Below, in pieces: positions 33,753 through 45,536 of a DNA stretch of 64,000 nucleotides; positions within the stretch are counted from its first letter, which is position 1; every line of letters begins with the position of its first letter. Under the pieces are notes generated by a model. It was not told where the DNA came from. It ran no database searches and saw only the letters and a program-made list of their open reading frames with translations. The DNA is from Betaproteobacteria bacterium. Its GTDB lineage: Bacteria > Pseudomonadota > Gammaproteobacteria > Burkholderiales > Rhodocyclaceae. The position numbers were made by a program, and so were the translations under genes. The stretch covers positions 62,001 through 126,000 of the forward strand of contig JADJLT010000006.1 of assembly GCA_016709965.1 (NCBI GenBank), written 5' to 3'.

Positions 33753-34658
33753 ATGTCTGATTTTGGCAAAGTCGCCGTCCTGTTTGGTGGAACCTCCGCC
33801 GAACGTGAGGTTTCCCTCAACAGTGGTTCGCGCGTGCTTGCGGCGCTGCAAGGGCAGGGCATTGATGCCCATGCCTTCGACCCGGCATCGCAGCCCCTCG
33901 ATGCACTGAAAGGATATGACCGTGCCTTCATCGCGCTGCACGGCCGCCATGGCGAAGACGGCACCATCCAGGGCGCGCTGGAAGTCATGCGCATTCCCTA
34001 CACCGGCTCCGGCGTGCTCGCCTCGGCGCTGGCCATGGACAAGTTCCGCACCAAGCTGATGTGGCAGGCTGCCGGCCTGGCTATTCCTGAATACGCGCTG
34101 CTCACCGCCAATTCCGACTTCGCCGATATTGAGGAAGAACTCGGCCTGCCGCTCTTCGTCAAGCCGGCCCATGAAGGTTCTTCGATTGGCATCACCAAGG
34201 TCAAGGAACGCGGCGCGCTGAAGGCCGCCTACGAAATTGCAGCCCAACTCGATCCGCTGGTCATCGCCGAAAAGGGCGTGCTCGGTGGCGAGTACACGGT
34301 CGGCATCATCGGCGACGAAGCGATGCCGATCATCAAGATCGAGCCGGCCACCGAGTGGTACGACTACGAAGCCAAGTACAACCGCGACGACACCCGTTAC
34401 CTGTGCCCCTGCGGTCTGCCTGAAGCCAAGGAAATGGAAATCCGCAAGGGCGCGCTGGAAGCCTTCCGTGTGCTGGGTGGCCGTGGCTGGGGCCGCGTCG
34501 ATTTTCTGATGGATGAAGCAGGCAATTACTACTTCCTTGAAGTGAACACGGCACCGGGCATGACCGACCATTCGCTGGTGCCGATGGCGGCCCGTGTCAA
34601 TGGCATGGATTACCCGACGCTGGTGCGGCGCGTGCTCGAACTGGCCGCCAACGACTGA
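33753..34658 (+). CDS. ddl: D-alanine--D-alanine ligase
   Basis: Ddl makes the D-Ala-D-Ala dipeptide used by MurF. The 301 residues (from MSDFGKVAVLFGG) have the ATP-grasp elements GEDGTIQG, KPAHEGSSIGITKV, EKGVLGGEYTVG and EVNTAPGMTDHSLVP. The ATG at 33753 is preferred: GGAG lies 8 bases upstream and the N-terminus matches the family. An in-frame ATG at 33729 would place the start inside the dispersed repeat. Confidence 0.97.
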   Translation: MSDFGKVAVLFGGTSAEREVSLNSGSRVLAALQGQGIDAHAFDPASQPLDALKGYDRAFIALHGRHGEDGTIQGALEVMRIPYTGSGVLASALAMDKFRTKLMWQAAGLAIPEYALLTANSDFADIEEELGLPLFVKPAHEGSSIGITKVKERGALKAAYEIAAQLDPLVIAEKGVLGGEYTVGIIGDEAMPIIKIEPATEWYDYEAKYNRDDTRYLCPCGLPEAKEMEIRKGALEAFRVLGGRGWGRVDFLMDEAGNYYFLEVNTAPGMTDHSLVPMAARVNGMDYPTLVRRVLELAAND

Positions 34659-34666
34659 GGCGATGA

Positions 34667-35407
34667 ATGTGGAACAAACCGCACCTGCTGAACGCGCTTG
34701 CCGACCTGCTGGTACTGGTCGCTGCGGCTGCGTTGCTGGCCGCCGGAGCGGTCTGGCTGGTGCGCGTGCCGGCGTTGCCGATCAAGCAGGTGATGTTTGC
34801 CGAGGCGTTGCCGCACACCCGTCGGGGCGAAGTCGAACAGGTCTTGCCGGCCTCGTTGAAGGGCAATTTCTTCAGCCTGAATCTGGATGTCGTTCGCGCC
34901 TCGCTGCAAACCTTGCCTTGGGTGCGCAAAGTGGATGTGCGTCGGATCTGGCCGGACAAACTGGAAATCAGTATCGAGGAGCACAAGCCGGTGGCGCGCT
35001 GGGGCGAGGGGCGCAGCGAGCTGGTCAACAGCTTCGGCGAGGTTTTCGCGGCACAGTTGCCGGAAGAGGAGGGCGTCGGTTTGCCCTTGCTGTTCGGGCC
35101 CAATGGTACTGCGCAGGAAGTGTTGACCCATTACGGCAATTTTGTACAGGCCTTCAAGACCGTCGGCGAGACGCCGGTGCAGGTGACTTTGTCGCCACGT
35201 CTGGCTTGGCAATTGAAATTGCAGAACGGCATGTTGGTGGACATCGGTCGCGAGCAGACGAAGGCGCCGGTTGGCGTGCGTCTGCAGCGGTTTATCGAGA
35301 TTTATCCGGAAACGGTCGCCAGACAGGCGGTACGGCCGGCAGTCGTGGATTTGCGGTATCCGAATGGTTTCGCCATGCGAGTGGCGGGCGAGGGGAAGGG
35401 AAAGTAA
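34667..35407 (+). CDS. ftsQ: Cell division protein FtsQ
   Basis: FtsQ is a bitopic membrane protein of 246 residues with an anchor at about 15-38, a POTRA domain (about 43-112; PIKQVMFAEALPHTRR) and a beta domain. It scaffolds FtsL and FtsB at the septum. LPWVRKVDVRRIWPDKLEISIEE is spread over about residues 83-105 as in other FtsQ proteins. It lies between ddl and ftsA as in most proteobacteria. Confidence 0.95.
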   Translation: MWNKPHLLNALADLLVLVAAAALLAAGAVWLVRVPALPIKQVMFAEALPHTRRGEVEQVLPASLKGNFFSLNLDVVRASLQTLPWVRKVDVRRIWPDKLEISIEEHKPVARWGEGRSELVNSFGEVFAAQLPEEEGVGLPLLFGPNGTAQEVLTHYGNFVQAFKTVGETPVQVTLSPRLAWQLKLQNGMLVDIGREQTKAPVGVRLQRFIEIYPETVARQAVRPAVVDLRYPNGFAMRVAGEGKGK

Positions 35408-35411
35408 GAAT

Positions 35412-36641
35412 ATGAGCAGGGACAACAAGGATCTGGTCGTCGGGTTGGACATCGGTACGTCGAAGATCGTCGCGCTGGTGGCCGAAATCAACAACGAGGG
35501 CAACCTGAACGTGATCGGCATGGGCTCGCAGGATTCGCGCGGCTTGAAGAAGGGCGTCGTGGTGAACATCGAAGATACGGTGCACACCATTAGCCGCGTC
35601 ATTCAGGAAGTCGAGCTGATGGCCGACTGCAAGGTGAGCAATGTGTACACGGGCATCGCCGGCAGCCATATCAAAAGCTTCAACTCGAACGGCATGGTGG
35701 CGATCAAGGACAAGGAAGTGACGCCGAGCGACGTCGAGCGCGTCATCGAAACCGCCCGCGCCATGCCGATTCCGGCCGATCAGGAAATCCTGCACATCCT
35801 GACGCAGGAATTCGTCATCGACGGCCAGGATGGCATCCGCGAGCCGATCGGCATGAGCGGCATGCGGCTTGAAGTGAAGACGCATATCGTGACCGGTGCG
35901 GTGTCGGCCGCCCAGAATATCGTCAAGTGCGTTCGGCGTTGCGGTCTGGAAGTGAATGATCTGGTGTTGCAGCCGCTGGCCTCCAGCTTTGCCGTACTGT
36001 CTGAAGACGAGAAGGATCTCGGCGTCTGCCTGATCGATATCGGTGGCGGTACCACCGATATCGCCGTCTGGACGCAGGGCGCCATCCGCCACACCTCGGT
36101 GATCCCTATCGCCGGCGACCAGATTACCAACGACATTGCCATGGCGTTGCGTACGCCGACCCGTGAAGCCGAGGACATCAAGTGCAAGTTCGGCTGTGCA
36201 CTGTCTCAACTGTCCGATGCTGCCAAGGACATGGAGGTTGCCGGCGTCGATGATCGCCCGAGTCGCAAGTTGAGCCGTCGTGCCCTGGCCGATGTCATCC
36301 AGCCACGGGTCGAGGAGCTCTACGAATTGATCCAGAACGAGTTGCGTCGTGCCGGCTTCGAAGAAGTGCTTTCGTCCGGCATCGTGCTGACCGGCGGCGC
36401 CAGCGTCATGCCCGGCATGGTCGAACTGGGCGAGGAAATTTTCCATATGCCGGTTCGCCTCGGTAATCCGAAATATACCGGCAGCTTGGCCGATGTCGTT
36501 CAAAACCCACGCTTTTCAACCGCCTATGGCTTGTTGCTCGAAGCGCAGGCGCAACGCAAGCGCGGGCAGAAGATCCAGGAAAAGCAAGGCTTCAAGGATG
36601 TTTTTGACGGCATGCGCTCGTGGTTTGCCAAGAATTTTTGA
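35412..36641 (+). CDS. ftsA: Cell division protein FtsA
   Basis: This actin-like ATPase of 409 residues tethers FtsZ filaments to the membrane. It shows the phosphate-1 motif VVGLDIGTSKIVAL, the phosphate-2 motif VCLIDIGGGTTDIAV, an adenosine motif (GIVLTGGASVMPGM) and a C-terminal amphipathic helix (DGMRSWFAKNF). The ATG at 35412 is chosen; a longer frame opens within ftsQ but lacks similarity. Confidence 0.97.
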   Translation: MSRDNKDLVVGLDIGTSKIVALVAEINNEGNLNVIGMGSQDSRGLKKGVVVNIEDTVHTISRVIQEVELMADCKVSNVYTGIAGSHIKSFNSNGMVAIKDKEVTPSDVERVIETARAMPIPADQEILHILTQEFVIDGQDGIREPIGMSGMRLEVKTHIVTGAVSAAQNIVKCVRRCGLEVNDLVLQPLASSFAVLSEDEKDLGVCLIDIGGGTTDIAVWTQGAIRHTSVIPIAGDQITNDIAMALRTPTREAEDIKCKFGCALSQLSDAAKDMEVAGVDDRPSRKLSRRALADVIQPRVEELYELIQNELRRAGFEEVLSSGIVLTGGASVMPGMVELGEEIFHMPVRLGNPKYTGSLADVVQNPRFSTAYGLLLEAQAQRKRGQKIQEKQGFKDVFDGMRSWFAKNF

Positions 36642-36676
36642 TTTGTTTGTGAACAGTTTTTTCAGAGGAGGTAGTC

Positions 36677-37855
36677 ATGTTTGAGATCATCGAGAAAGAC
36701 GAAGAAGCAGGTACGATCATCAAAGTGTTCGGTGTTGGCGGTGCCGGTGGCAACGCCATTGAACACATGATTCACGAAGGCGTCAGCGGTGTTGAGTTCA
36801 TAGCTGCCAATACTGACGCACAGGCGCTTAGCCGCAATGCTGCATCGAGCAAGCTGTCGCTCGGCAAGACCGGTCTGGGCGCTGGCGCCAAGCCGGAAAA
36901 GGGTCAGGAAGCTGCTCAGGCCCATCGCGACGAAATCCGTGCCAGTCTGGAAGGTGCCCATATGGCCTTCATTACTGCCGGCATGGGTGGTGGCACGGGT
37001 ACCGGCGCGGCCCCGGTGGTCGCCGAAATCGCCCGCGAAATGGGCATTCTCACGGTTGGTGTCGTGACCAAGCCATTCAGCTTCGAAGGTGGCAAGCGGA
37101 TGAAGTCGGCTGAAGCCGGTATCGCCGAGTTCGCCAAGCATGTCGACTCGCTGATTGTCATCCTCAATGACAAGTTGATGGAAGTCATGGGTGAAGATGC
37201 CGATGTCGACGACTGTTTCAAGGCCGCTGACGACGTGCTGAAGAACGCCGTCGGTGGTATCGCCGAAATCATTACCTATCCAGGCCTGGTTAACGTCGAC
37301 TTTGAAGACGTCCGCACGGTCATGGGTGAAATGGGTCGTGCCATGATGGGCTCTGCCGCTGCTGCTGGCGTTGATCGTGCGCGTATCGCTGCCGAGCAGG
37401 CTGTTGCTTCGCCGCTGCTTGAGGGAATCAACCTGTCCGGCGCTCGTGGCGTGCTGGTTAACATCACGGCAGCCAAGGGTGGCCTGAAGATGAAGGAAGT
37501 TAACGAAGTGATGAACACAGTCAAGGCCTTCGCTGCCGATGACGCACACATCATCTTCGGTGCGGTTTACGACGAGTTGATGGGCGATGCCCTGCGCGTT
37601 ACCGTGGTAGCTACCGGCCTTGGCCAGGTCGCCGCGGCACGCAACCGTCAAGCAGAAGTGTTTACGCAGCCAGTTCTGGTCCAGGCACAGGCCACGGGTA
37701 CCCACGATGCTGTCGCTTTCGGTGGCGCCCCGGATTACTCTCATCTGGATGTGCCGGCCGTCGTGCGCAAGCGCAATGTGACCGTCGAGGCACTGGCCAA
37801 CAGCGGTGTTGATCGTTACGACATTCCGGCTTTCCTGCGCAAGCAGGCGGATTGA
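36677..37855 (+). CDS. ftsZ: Cell division protein FtsZ
   Basis: This tubulin-like GTPase of 392 residues forms the division ring. It has the tubulin signature GGGTGTGAAPVV at about 105, the T7 loop NVDFEDVRTVM and the C-terminal conserved peptide YDIPAFLRKQ that binds FtsA and ZipA. AGAGGAGG precedes the start. The variable linker is short. Confidence 0.99.
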   Translation: MFEIIEKDEEAGTIIKVFGVGGAGGNAIEHMIHEGVSGVEFIAANTDAQALSRNAASSKLSLGKTGLGAGAKPEKGQEAAQAHRDEIRASLEGAHMAFITAGMGGGTGTGAAPVVAEIAREMGILTVGVVTKPFSFEGGKRMKSAEAGIAEFAKHVDSLIVILNDKLMEVMGEDADVDDCFKAADDVLKNAVGGIAEIITYPGLVNVDFEDVRTVMGEMGRAMMGSAAAAGVDRARIAAEQAVASPLLEGINLSGARGVLVNITAAKGGLKMKEVNEVMNTVKAFAADDAHIIFGAVYDELMGDALRVTVVATGLGQVAAARNRQAEVFTQPVLVQAQATGTHDAVAFGGAPDYSHLDVPAVVRKRNVTVEALANSGVDRYDIPAFLRKQAD

Positions 37856-37896
37856 GGTAACAAAAGCTCTCTCTGAAAAAGGGTGGTGGCGGATTG

Positions 37897-37905
37897 TGCT
37901 ACAAT
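37897..37905 (+). promoter_or_regulatory. Possible extended -10 promoter for lpxC
   Basis: TGCTACAAT is an extended -10 element in the 83-base ftsZ-lpxC gap, 34 bases before the lpxC start. No convincing -35 box is seen. lpxC probably also receives cluster read-through. Confidence 0.45.
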
Positions 37906-37938
37906 TCGCTACCTTCCCCAATCATTCAAGCACTTAGC

Positions 37939-38856
37939 ATGCTCAAGCAACGCACGTTGAAGACTGTCATTCGCGCCTCCGGCGTCGGCCTGCACGGCGG
38001 AGTCAAGGTCAACATGGCCCTGCGCCCGGCAGCCCCGGATACAGGTATTGTCTTCCGTCGTGTTGATCTACCTGAGCCGATGGACATTCCCGCCAAAGCC
38101 TTCATGGTGGGCGATACACGCATGTGCTCCTGTCTGGAAAAAGACGGAGTGAAGGTTGGTACCATCGAACACCTGATGTCGGCCCTCGCCGGCCTCGGCA
38201 TCGACAACGCCTGGATCGATCTAGATGCGCCCGAAGTGCCCATTCTCGATGGTTCGGCTGCGCCGTTTGTTTTTCTGATCCAGTCCGCTGGCATCGAGGA
38301 ACAGAATGCCGCCAAAAAATTCATTCGCGTGACCAAGACCATCGAAGTCAAGGATGGCGACAAGTGGGCGCGATTCGAGCCTTACGAGGGCTACAAGCTG
38401 GCTTTTTCCATTGTTTTCAACCATCCGGCCATCGACAAGTCAGCCCAGGCGGCCGAAATCGATTTTGCTGAACAATCCTACGTTCGCGAAGTGGCGCGCG
38501 CCCGGACCTTTGGTTTTATGCAGGAAGTTGAATATCTGCGTGAAAATGGCCTCGCCCTTGGTGGCGGGCTTGAAAATGCCATCGTTCTCGACGAATTTCG
38601 TGTCCTGAATCAGGATGGCCTGCGTTATGGCGACGAGTTCGTCAAACACAAGATTCTCGACGCCATCGGCGATCTCTATTTGCTTGGTCATCCGCTGCTG
38701 GCTGCTTATTCCTCGCACAAGGGCGGCCACGCAATGAACAATCAACTGGCGCGTGCCCTGCTAAATCACCAGGATTCTTGGGAGTTCGCCACTTTTGAGC
38801 AAGCAGAGTATGCGCCGAGCGGTGTGACCCGCTGGCTTGCTCAGGTGGCCGCGTAA
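37939..38856 (+). CDS. lpxC: UDP-3-O-acyl-N-acetylglucosamine deacetylase LpxC
   Basis: LpxC is the zinc hydrolase of the committed step of lipid A synthesis. The 305 residues show the zinc histidine in TIEHLMSALAG and the second and third ligands in KHKILDAIGDLYLLG, with the catalytic HKGGHAMNN region. The ATG at 37939 (MLKQRTLKTVIRA) matches the family; an earlier in-frame start adds 15 unsupported residues. Confidence 0.98.
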   Translation: MLKQRTLKTVIRASGVGLHGGVKVNMALRPAAPDTGIVFRRVDLPEPMDIPAKAFMVGDTRMCSCLEKDGVKVGTIEHLMSALAGLGIDNAWIDLDAPEVPILDGSAAPFVFLIQSAGIEEQNAAKKFIRVTKTIEVKDGDKWARFEPYEGYKLAFSIVFNHPAIDKSAQAAEIDFAEQSYVREVARARTFGFMQEVEYLRENGLALGGGLENAIVLDEFRVLNQDGLRYGDEFVKHKILDAIGDLYLLGHPLLAAYSSHKGGHAMNNQLARALLNHQDSWEFATFEQAEYAPSGVTRWLAQVAA

Positions 38857-39022
38857 CTTTTCCGGGTGGTCGCTGGGACTGCTGGCAGCAGTTGTTTTCG
38901 TCGCGATAGCTGCCGGTTAATTGATCTGCGCCGTTAGCGGCAATCTTGATTAGGCACCGAGCTGACGCCTTTTCAAGACCGCCCCCGCATTATCTTGCTG
39001 ATGTTTCTCGAGCGCCTGGTCG

Positions 39023-39457
39023 TCATTCCACGCTAGCTGCTCGCTTCAGCAGCTTGTCCAGTGCATCCCGGAGTGGGCCTTGCGGCAAGCTGTCAGTGGC
39101 CGAGCGCAAGACCCCGATAGCCTTGCCTGATAGAGGCTTCTGAGTTGAACTCATTGATTGGGAAGGGATTTGGCGGGGTTGAACTTTTACCTCGATGCCG
39201 TTACACTCCGTCCCTCCTTTCGATAACTCGTCGCTCAATCGCTGGCTTAACTGGCGAATCTTGGCGGCGACCGCGCCGTTATCGGCGTGGATAATGACAG
39301 TACCCAACTTGTAATTGGCAACGTGAGCCGAGTGGCGCAGCCCTGCCGGGGCAACCGCTTCGAAGCGACGCGAAAGCTTGAGTAACAGTCGTGCATGGGC
39401 CATGACCCTGCCGGCGGCGGCGTCTTTGTCAAGATAGTGCTCAGGCCCGTTGTACAT
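39023..39457 (-). CDS. DciA-like (DUF721) protein
   Basis: This 144-residue protein has the DUF721/DciA pattern: a helical N-terminus (HYLDKDAAAGRVMAHARLL), then the conserved LGTVIIHADNGAVAAKIRQL. DciA loads the replicative helicase DnaB in bacteria that lack DnaC. The C-terminal third is low in conservation. It is transcribed divergently from the M23 gene; the two start codons are about 10 bases apart. The gene sits between lpxC and secA as in many beta- and gammaproteobacteria. Confidence 0.82.
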   Translation of the reverse strand: MYNGPEHYLDKDAAAGRVMAHARLLLKLSRRFEAVAPAGLRHSAHVANYKLGTVIIHADNGAVAAKIRQLSQRLSDELSKGGTECNGIEVKVQPRQIPSQSMSSTQKPLSGKAIGVLRSATDSLPQGPLRDALDKLLKRAASVE

Positions 39458-39467
39458 AGGAGGTTCC

Positions 39468-40388
39468 ATGCAGATTATTCTGGTTTCGCGCCATTTGAAG
39501 GCAGCGAAGACAATCACCATTATGCCTCGTCATCTGATGGCTGCGGCTCTCGTCTTTCTGGCACTGGTGTTTTCAACCTCGGCGCTGTTCTCATGGTTGT
39601 CGGTTCATCTTCGTCTGCCGCTGGTCGAGGATCTGATGGTTTCCCTGCAGCAACAGGAGGCCACAAAGGCGCAGAATCATCTGAACAACAACTTGCAATT
39701 GATGGCCACGAGGCTCGGCGAGTTGCAGGGGCGCGTCATGCAGCTGGATACCCTGGGTGAGCGCGTATCCGGTCTAGTCGGCGTCAAGCGTGAACGGGTC
39801 TCCGAGCGTGGTGCGCCGGGGCAGGGGGGGCCGTACTTGGCGGCGCCCATGTCGACCGATGAACTGCAGCGTGAAATTGATCGTCTTTCCGCTCAGGTTG
39901 AGCAGAGAAGCGACGATTTCGCTTTCATGGAGTTCAGGTTGCTTGAAAGTCGAGCCAAGGAGCGCCTGATGCCAACTACCTTGCCGGTCAAGAATGCTGT
40001 GGTGGGCTCTGCCTTCGGTTATCGTGCCGACCCGATTGCCGGGTTGCGCTCCATGCACGAAGGGCTAGATTTTGCTGCCGAGACCGGTACGCCAGTAGTG
40101 GTGGCGGCGGACGGTGTCGTGCTTTCAGCGAGTCACCATCCTGACTATGGCAATGTTGTGGACGTTGATCATGGCGGCGGATTGACCTCGCGCTATGCGC
40201 ACATGTCGCGAATTGACGTGACGCCAGGCGCGCTGGTCAAGCGCGGTGAAACAATTGGCGCGGTGGGCAGCACCGGCAGGTCTACCGGGCCTCATCTGCA
40301 TTTTGAGGTGCGGATGCTGGGTGTCGCACAAAATCCGGCGCACTTTCTGAAGCGCGGCGATGAATATGCCTCGGTAAAGCTTCGCTGA
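39468..40388 (+). CDS. M23-family peptidase with membrane anchor and coiled coil
   Basis: This 306-residue protein has an N-terminal helix (about 23-45), a periplasmic coiled coil (about 55-165, heavy in Gln/Leu/Glu) and a C-terminal LytM domain. The domain has the zinc motifs SMHEGLDFA (H-x3-D) and GPHLHFEVR (HxH), so it looks catalytically active rather than EnvC-like. It is likely to cleave peptidoglycan crosslinks. AGGAGG lies 6 bases before the ATG at 39468, which decides the start. It precedes secA. Confidence 0.93.
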   Translation: MQIILVSRHLKAAKTITIMPRHLMAAALVFLALVFSTSALFSWLSVHLRLPLVEDLMVSLQQQEATKAQNHLNNNLQLMATRLGELQGRVMQLDTLGERVSGLVGVKRERVSERGAPGQGGPYLAAPMSTDELQREIDRLSAQVEQRSDDFAFMEFRLLESRAKERLMPTTLPVKNAVVGSAFGYRADPIAGLRSMHEGLDFAAETGTPVVVAADGVVLSASHHPDYGNVVDVDHGGGLTSRYAHMSRIDVTPGALVKRGETIGAVGSTGRSTGPHLHFEVRMLGVAQNPAHFLKRGDEYASVKLR

Positions 40389-40440
40389 CCGTTCTGATCA
40401 ATCCCTTGATCTGGGTCGTCATCATCGGGTCATGGTGGCG

Positions 40441-40449
40441 TGTTAGAAT
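40441..40449 (+). promoter_or_regulatory. Possible extended -10 promoter for secA
   Basis: TGTTAGAAT is an extended -10 element 40 bases before the secA start. The -35 region is poor. The assignment rests on position and motif only. Confidence 0.4.
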
Positions 40450-40488
40450 CGGCGCTTTGCTGCACTGCGCACCTTACACTCCAACGCG

Positions 40489-43197
<2,709 letters not shown>

Positions 43198-43203
43198 CAC
43201 CCC

Positions 43204-43229
43204 AAGGCACCCACGAGGTGCCTTGATGC
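43204..43229 (+). terminator. Hairpin after secA
   Basis: AAGGCACC and GGTGCCTT pair over 8 bases with a 5-base loop, 6 bases after the secA stop. GATGCTTTT follows. It is a probable weak terminator between secA and argJ. Confidence 0.55.
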
Positions 43230-43245
43230 TTTTGGAGCCATGAGA

Positions 43246-44472
43246 ATGCCTGTCAATTATGCAACCCCCGCTGCCGACCAATTATTTCCGGTGGCAGGCG
43301 TCCGTCTCGGTGTGGCCGAGGCCGAAATCCGCAAGAAAAATCGCCGCGACCTGACTTTGGTTGCGCTGGATGCCGGCTGCACGGTGGCGGGTGTGTTTAC
43401 CCAGAACCGTTTTTGCGCCGCGCCGGTTCAGATTTGTCGCAAGCATTTAGCCGCCGGCACGGAAATCCGTGCCTTGGTGGTGAACACCGGCATTGCCAAC
43501 GCCGGTACCGGTGAACCGGGCCGCCAGGCCGCGCAAGCAACCTGCGAGGCCGTGGGTGAACTGCTAGGCGTTGGCGCCGAACAGGTCCTGCCGTTTTCCA
43601 CCGGCGTCATTCTTGAGCTTTTGCCTGTCGACAGGATCAAGGCTGGGTTGCCCGCCGTGTTCGCCGATCTCAAGGCGGATAACTGGCATGCTGCGGCACA
43701 TGGCATCATGACCACCGATACGGTTGCCAAGGCCGCATCGCGCATTGTCACGGTCAACGGCAAAAAAGTGACAATTTCCGGAGTTTCCAAGGGCGCCGGC
43801 ATGATCCGGCCGAACATGGCAACCATGCTTGGCTTCCTGGCTACCGATGCCGGGATCGCCCAGTCGCTACTCGATAAACTGGTCAAGGAAGCAGCCGATG
43901 CATCCTTCAACTGCATTACCGTTGATGGCGACACGTCGACCAACGATTCCTACGTGATGGTTGCCACCGGGCAGTCCGGCGCAGCATTTGCGAACGAGTC
44001 CGATGCTGGGTGGCCCGAAGTCAAGGCAGCCATCATTGCCGTCTCGGTAGAGCTGGCGCAGGCGATTGTCCGTGACGGTGAAGGTGCTACCAAGTTCATT
44101 ACGGTGGCCGTCGAGGGCGGTAAAACCATCGAAGAGTGCCGTCAGGTTGGTTACGCCATTGGTCACTCACCGTTGGTCAAGACTGCGTTCTTTGCCTCCG
44201 ACCCCAATTTGGGACGTATTCTGGCAGCAGTAGGCTACGCCGGTATTGGCGATCTTGATGTCGACGGCGTCAGGGTCTGGCTCGATAACGTGTTGGTGGC
44301 CGAAAAGGGTGGTCGTGCTGCCGCCTACAAGGAAGAGGACGGTGCCCGAGTGATGGCTCAGGCCGAAATCACCGTGCGTGTCGATCTTGGCCGTGGAGCT
44401 GCCCAGGCGAGTGTGTACACCTGCGATTTTTCCTATGACTACGTGAAGATCAACGCAGACTACCGGTCTTGA
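43246..44472 (+). CDS. argJ: Bifunctional ornithine acetyltransferase / N-acetylglutamate synthase
   Basis: ArgJ recycles the acetyl group in arginine synthesis and, in bifunctional forms, makes acetylglutamate. It cleaves itself before the nucleophilic threonine in RPNMATMLGFLATDA. Other family signatures are VFTQNRFCAAPV, NTGIANAGTG and DGDTSTNDS. The ATG at 43246 is preferred: GGAG lies 8 bases upstream, but only 2 before the ATG at 43240. Confidence 0.97.
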   Translation: MPVNYATPAADQLFPVAGVRLGVAEAEIRKKNRRDLTLVALDAGCTVAGVFTQNRFCAAPVQICRKHLAAGTEIRALVVNTGIANAGTGEPGRQAAQATCEAVGELLGVGAEQVLPFSTGVILELLPVDRIKAGLPAVFADLKADNWHAAAHGIMTTDTVAKAASRIVTVNGKKVTISGVSKGAGMIRPNMATMLGFLATDAGIAQSLLDKLVKEAADASFNCITVDGDTSTNDSYVMVATGQSGAAFANESDAGWPEVKAAIIAVSVELAQAIVRDGEGATKFITVAVEGGKTIEECRQVGYAIGHSPLVKTAFFASDPNLGRILAAVGYAGIGDLDVDGVRVWLDNVLVAEKGGRAAAYKEEDGARVMAQAEITVRVDLGRGAAQASVYTCDFSYDYVKINADYRS

Positions 44473-45536
44473 TGGACATTCGCCGCGACCTGGCACGCAG
44501 CACGCTGGCCATTATCTGCATCGTCGGGCTAATTGGCCTGTCGGTCTGGGTGTTGCTGCCTTTTTTGGCGGCGGCAGTGTGGGCGACGATGATTGTGGTT
44601 GCTACCTGGCCGTTGTTCAAATCGCTTGAGGCCCGGCTGGGTAATCGGCGCGTGCTGGCCGTGATGATAATGTCGGTGGGCATGCTCCTGTTGTTGGTGC
44701 TGCCCTTGTGGCTGGCGATCGATACCATTTTTGAGCATTCCGGCCAGTTGACCGCGGCCGGCAAATCTTTCGCGGTCGACGGTCTGCCGCCGGCGCCGGA
44801 ATGGGTAAAGACGCTGCCACTGGTTGGTGAGCGCCTGGCTGCTCTGTGGGCACAATTGGATGCCGCAGGAACGGCGGAAATTTTTGCCAAGGTCACGCCG
44901 TATGCGGCCGATACCGGCAAGTGGGTGCTTGGACAAGTGGGTGGTATCGGCGGGATGTTGATCCAGTTTCTGCTGGTCGTTACCATCGCCGCCATCCTCT
45001 ATTCAGGTGGCGAAAGTGGCGCCCGTCTGGCCCGCCGTTTCGGCCGTCGGCTGGCCGGAGATCGCGGTGAAAACAGTATTATTCTGGCTGGTCAGGCGAT
45101 ACGCGGGGTAGCCTTGGGCGTCGGCGTCACTGCCATCGTCCAGACGGTGCTTGGTGGTGTCGGACTGGCCTTGGCCGGCGTGCCGTTCGCCTCATTGCTG
45201 TCGGCGGTGATGCTAATGTTGTGCATCGCGCAGATCGGGCCCATGCTGATTTTGTTACCGGCGGTGGGGTGGATGTACTGGACAGGCGACACCGGCTGGG
45301 CAACCGCCTTGCTGGTCTGGAGCGTGATTGTTGGCAGCCTGGATAGCTTCCTGAGACCGATATTGATCAAGCGCGGCGCCGATTTGCCCCTCTTGCTTAT
45401 CTTTGCCGGTGTCATCGGCGGCATGCTCAGTTTCGGCCTGATTGGTATTTTTGTCGGCCCGGTCGTGCTTGCTGTGACTTACACACTGACACTGGCCTGG
45501 ATCGAGGACGAGCTGGGTAAGGATGTCGAAGTTTAG
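44472..45536 (+). CDS. AI-2E family (YdiK/PerM-like) membrane permease
   Basis: This 354-residue protein has about seven or eight predicted helices in the typical AI-2E layout: an N-terminal pair, a soluble loop (about 85-150) and a C-terminal cluster with LRPILIKRGADLPLLLIFAG and GGMLSFGLIGIFVGPV, the family signature. Family members export small molecules or ions; the substrate cannot be told. The start overlaps the argJ stop (TGATG). The end overlaps the convergent methyltransferase by 4 bases. Confidence 0.88.
   Translation: MDIRRDLARSTLAIICIVGLIGLSVWVLLPFLAAAVWATMIVVATWPLFKSLEARLGNRRVLAVMIMSVGMLLLLVLPLWLAIDTIFEHSGQLTAAGKSFAVDGLPPAPEWVKTLPLVGERLAALWAQLDAAGTAEIFAKVTPYAADTGKWVLGQVGGIGGMLIQFLLVVTIAAILYSGGESGARLARRFGRRLAGDRGENSIILAGQAIRGVALGVGVTAIVQTVLGGVGLALAGVPFASLLSAVMLMLCIAQIGPMLILLPAVGWMYWTGDTGWATALLVWSVIVGSLDSFLRPILIKRGADLPLLLIFAGVIGGMLSFGLIGIFVGPVVLAVTYTLTLAWIEDELGKDVEV

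Noticed and set aside
35292..36503. Long antisense frame (403 codons) opposite ftsA, and similar ones opposite ftsZ, secA, murF and the activator gene
   Set aside because: High-GC codon bias opens the antisense frames; the translations are His/Asp/Arg-rich with no fold-like pattern, while the sense genes are certain.
38836..38922. Short hydrophobic frame (GLLAAVVFVAIAAG) just after lpxC
   Set aside because: It looks like a membrane helix but has only a TTG start inside lpxC and no ribosome site; probably chance.
43748..43782. Core-like CACGGTCAACGGCAAAAAA in argJ, and CCGCGGTCAACGGCAAAAA at 62945
   Set aside because: The core has a changed base and the later blocks are poor; they encode ordinary Val-Asn-Gly-Lys, so they may be chance. 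Kept only as weak members in the first finding.
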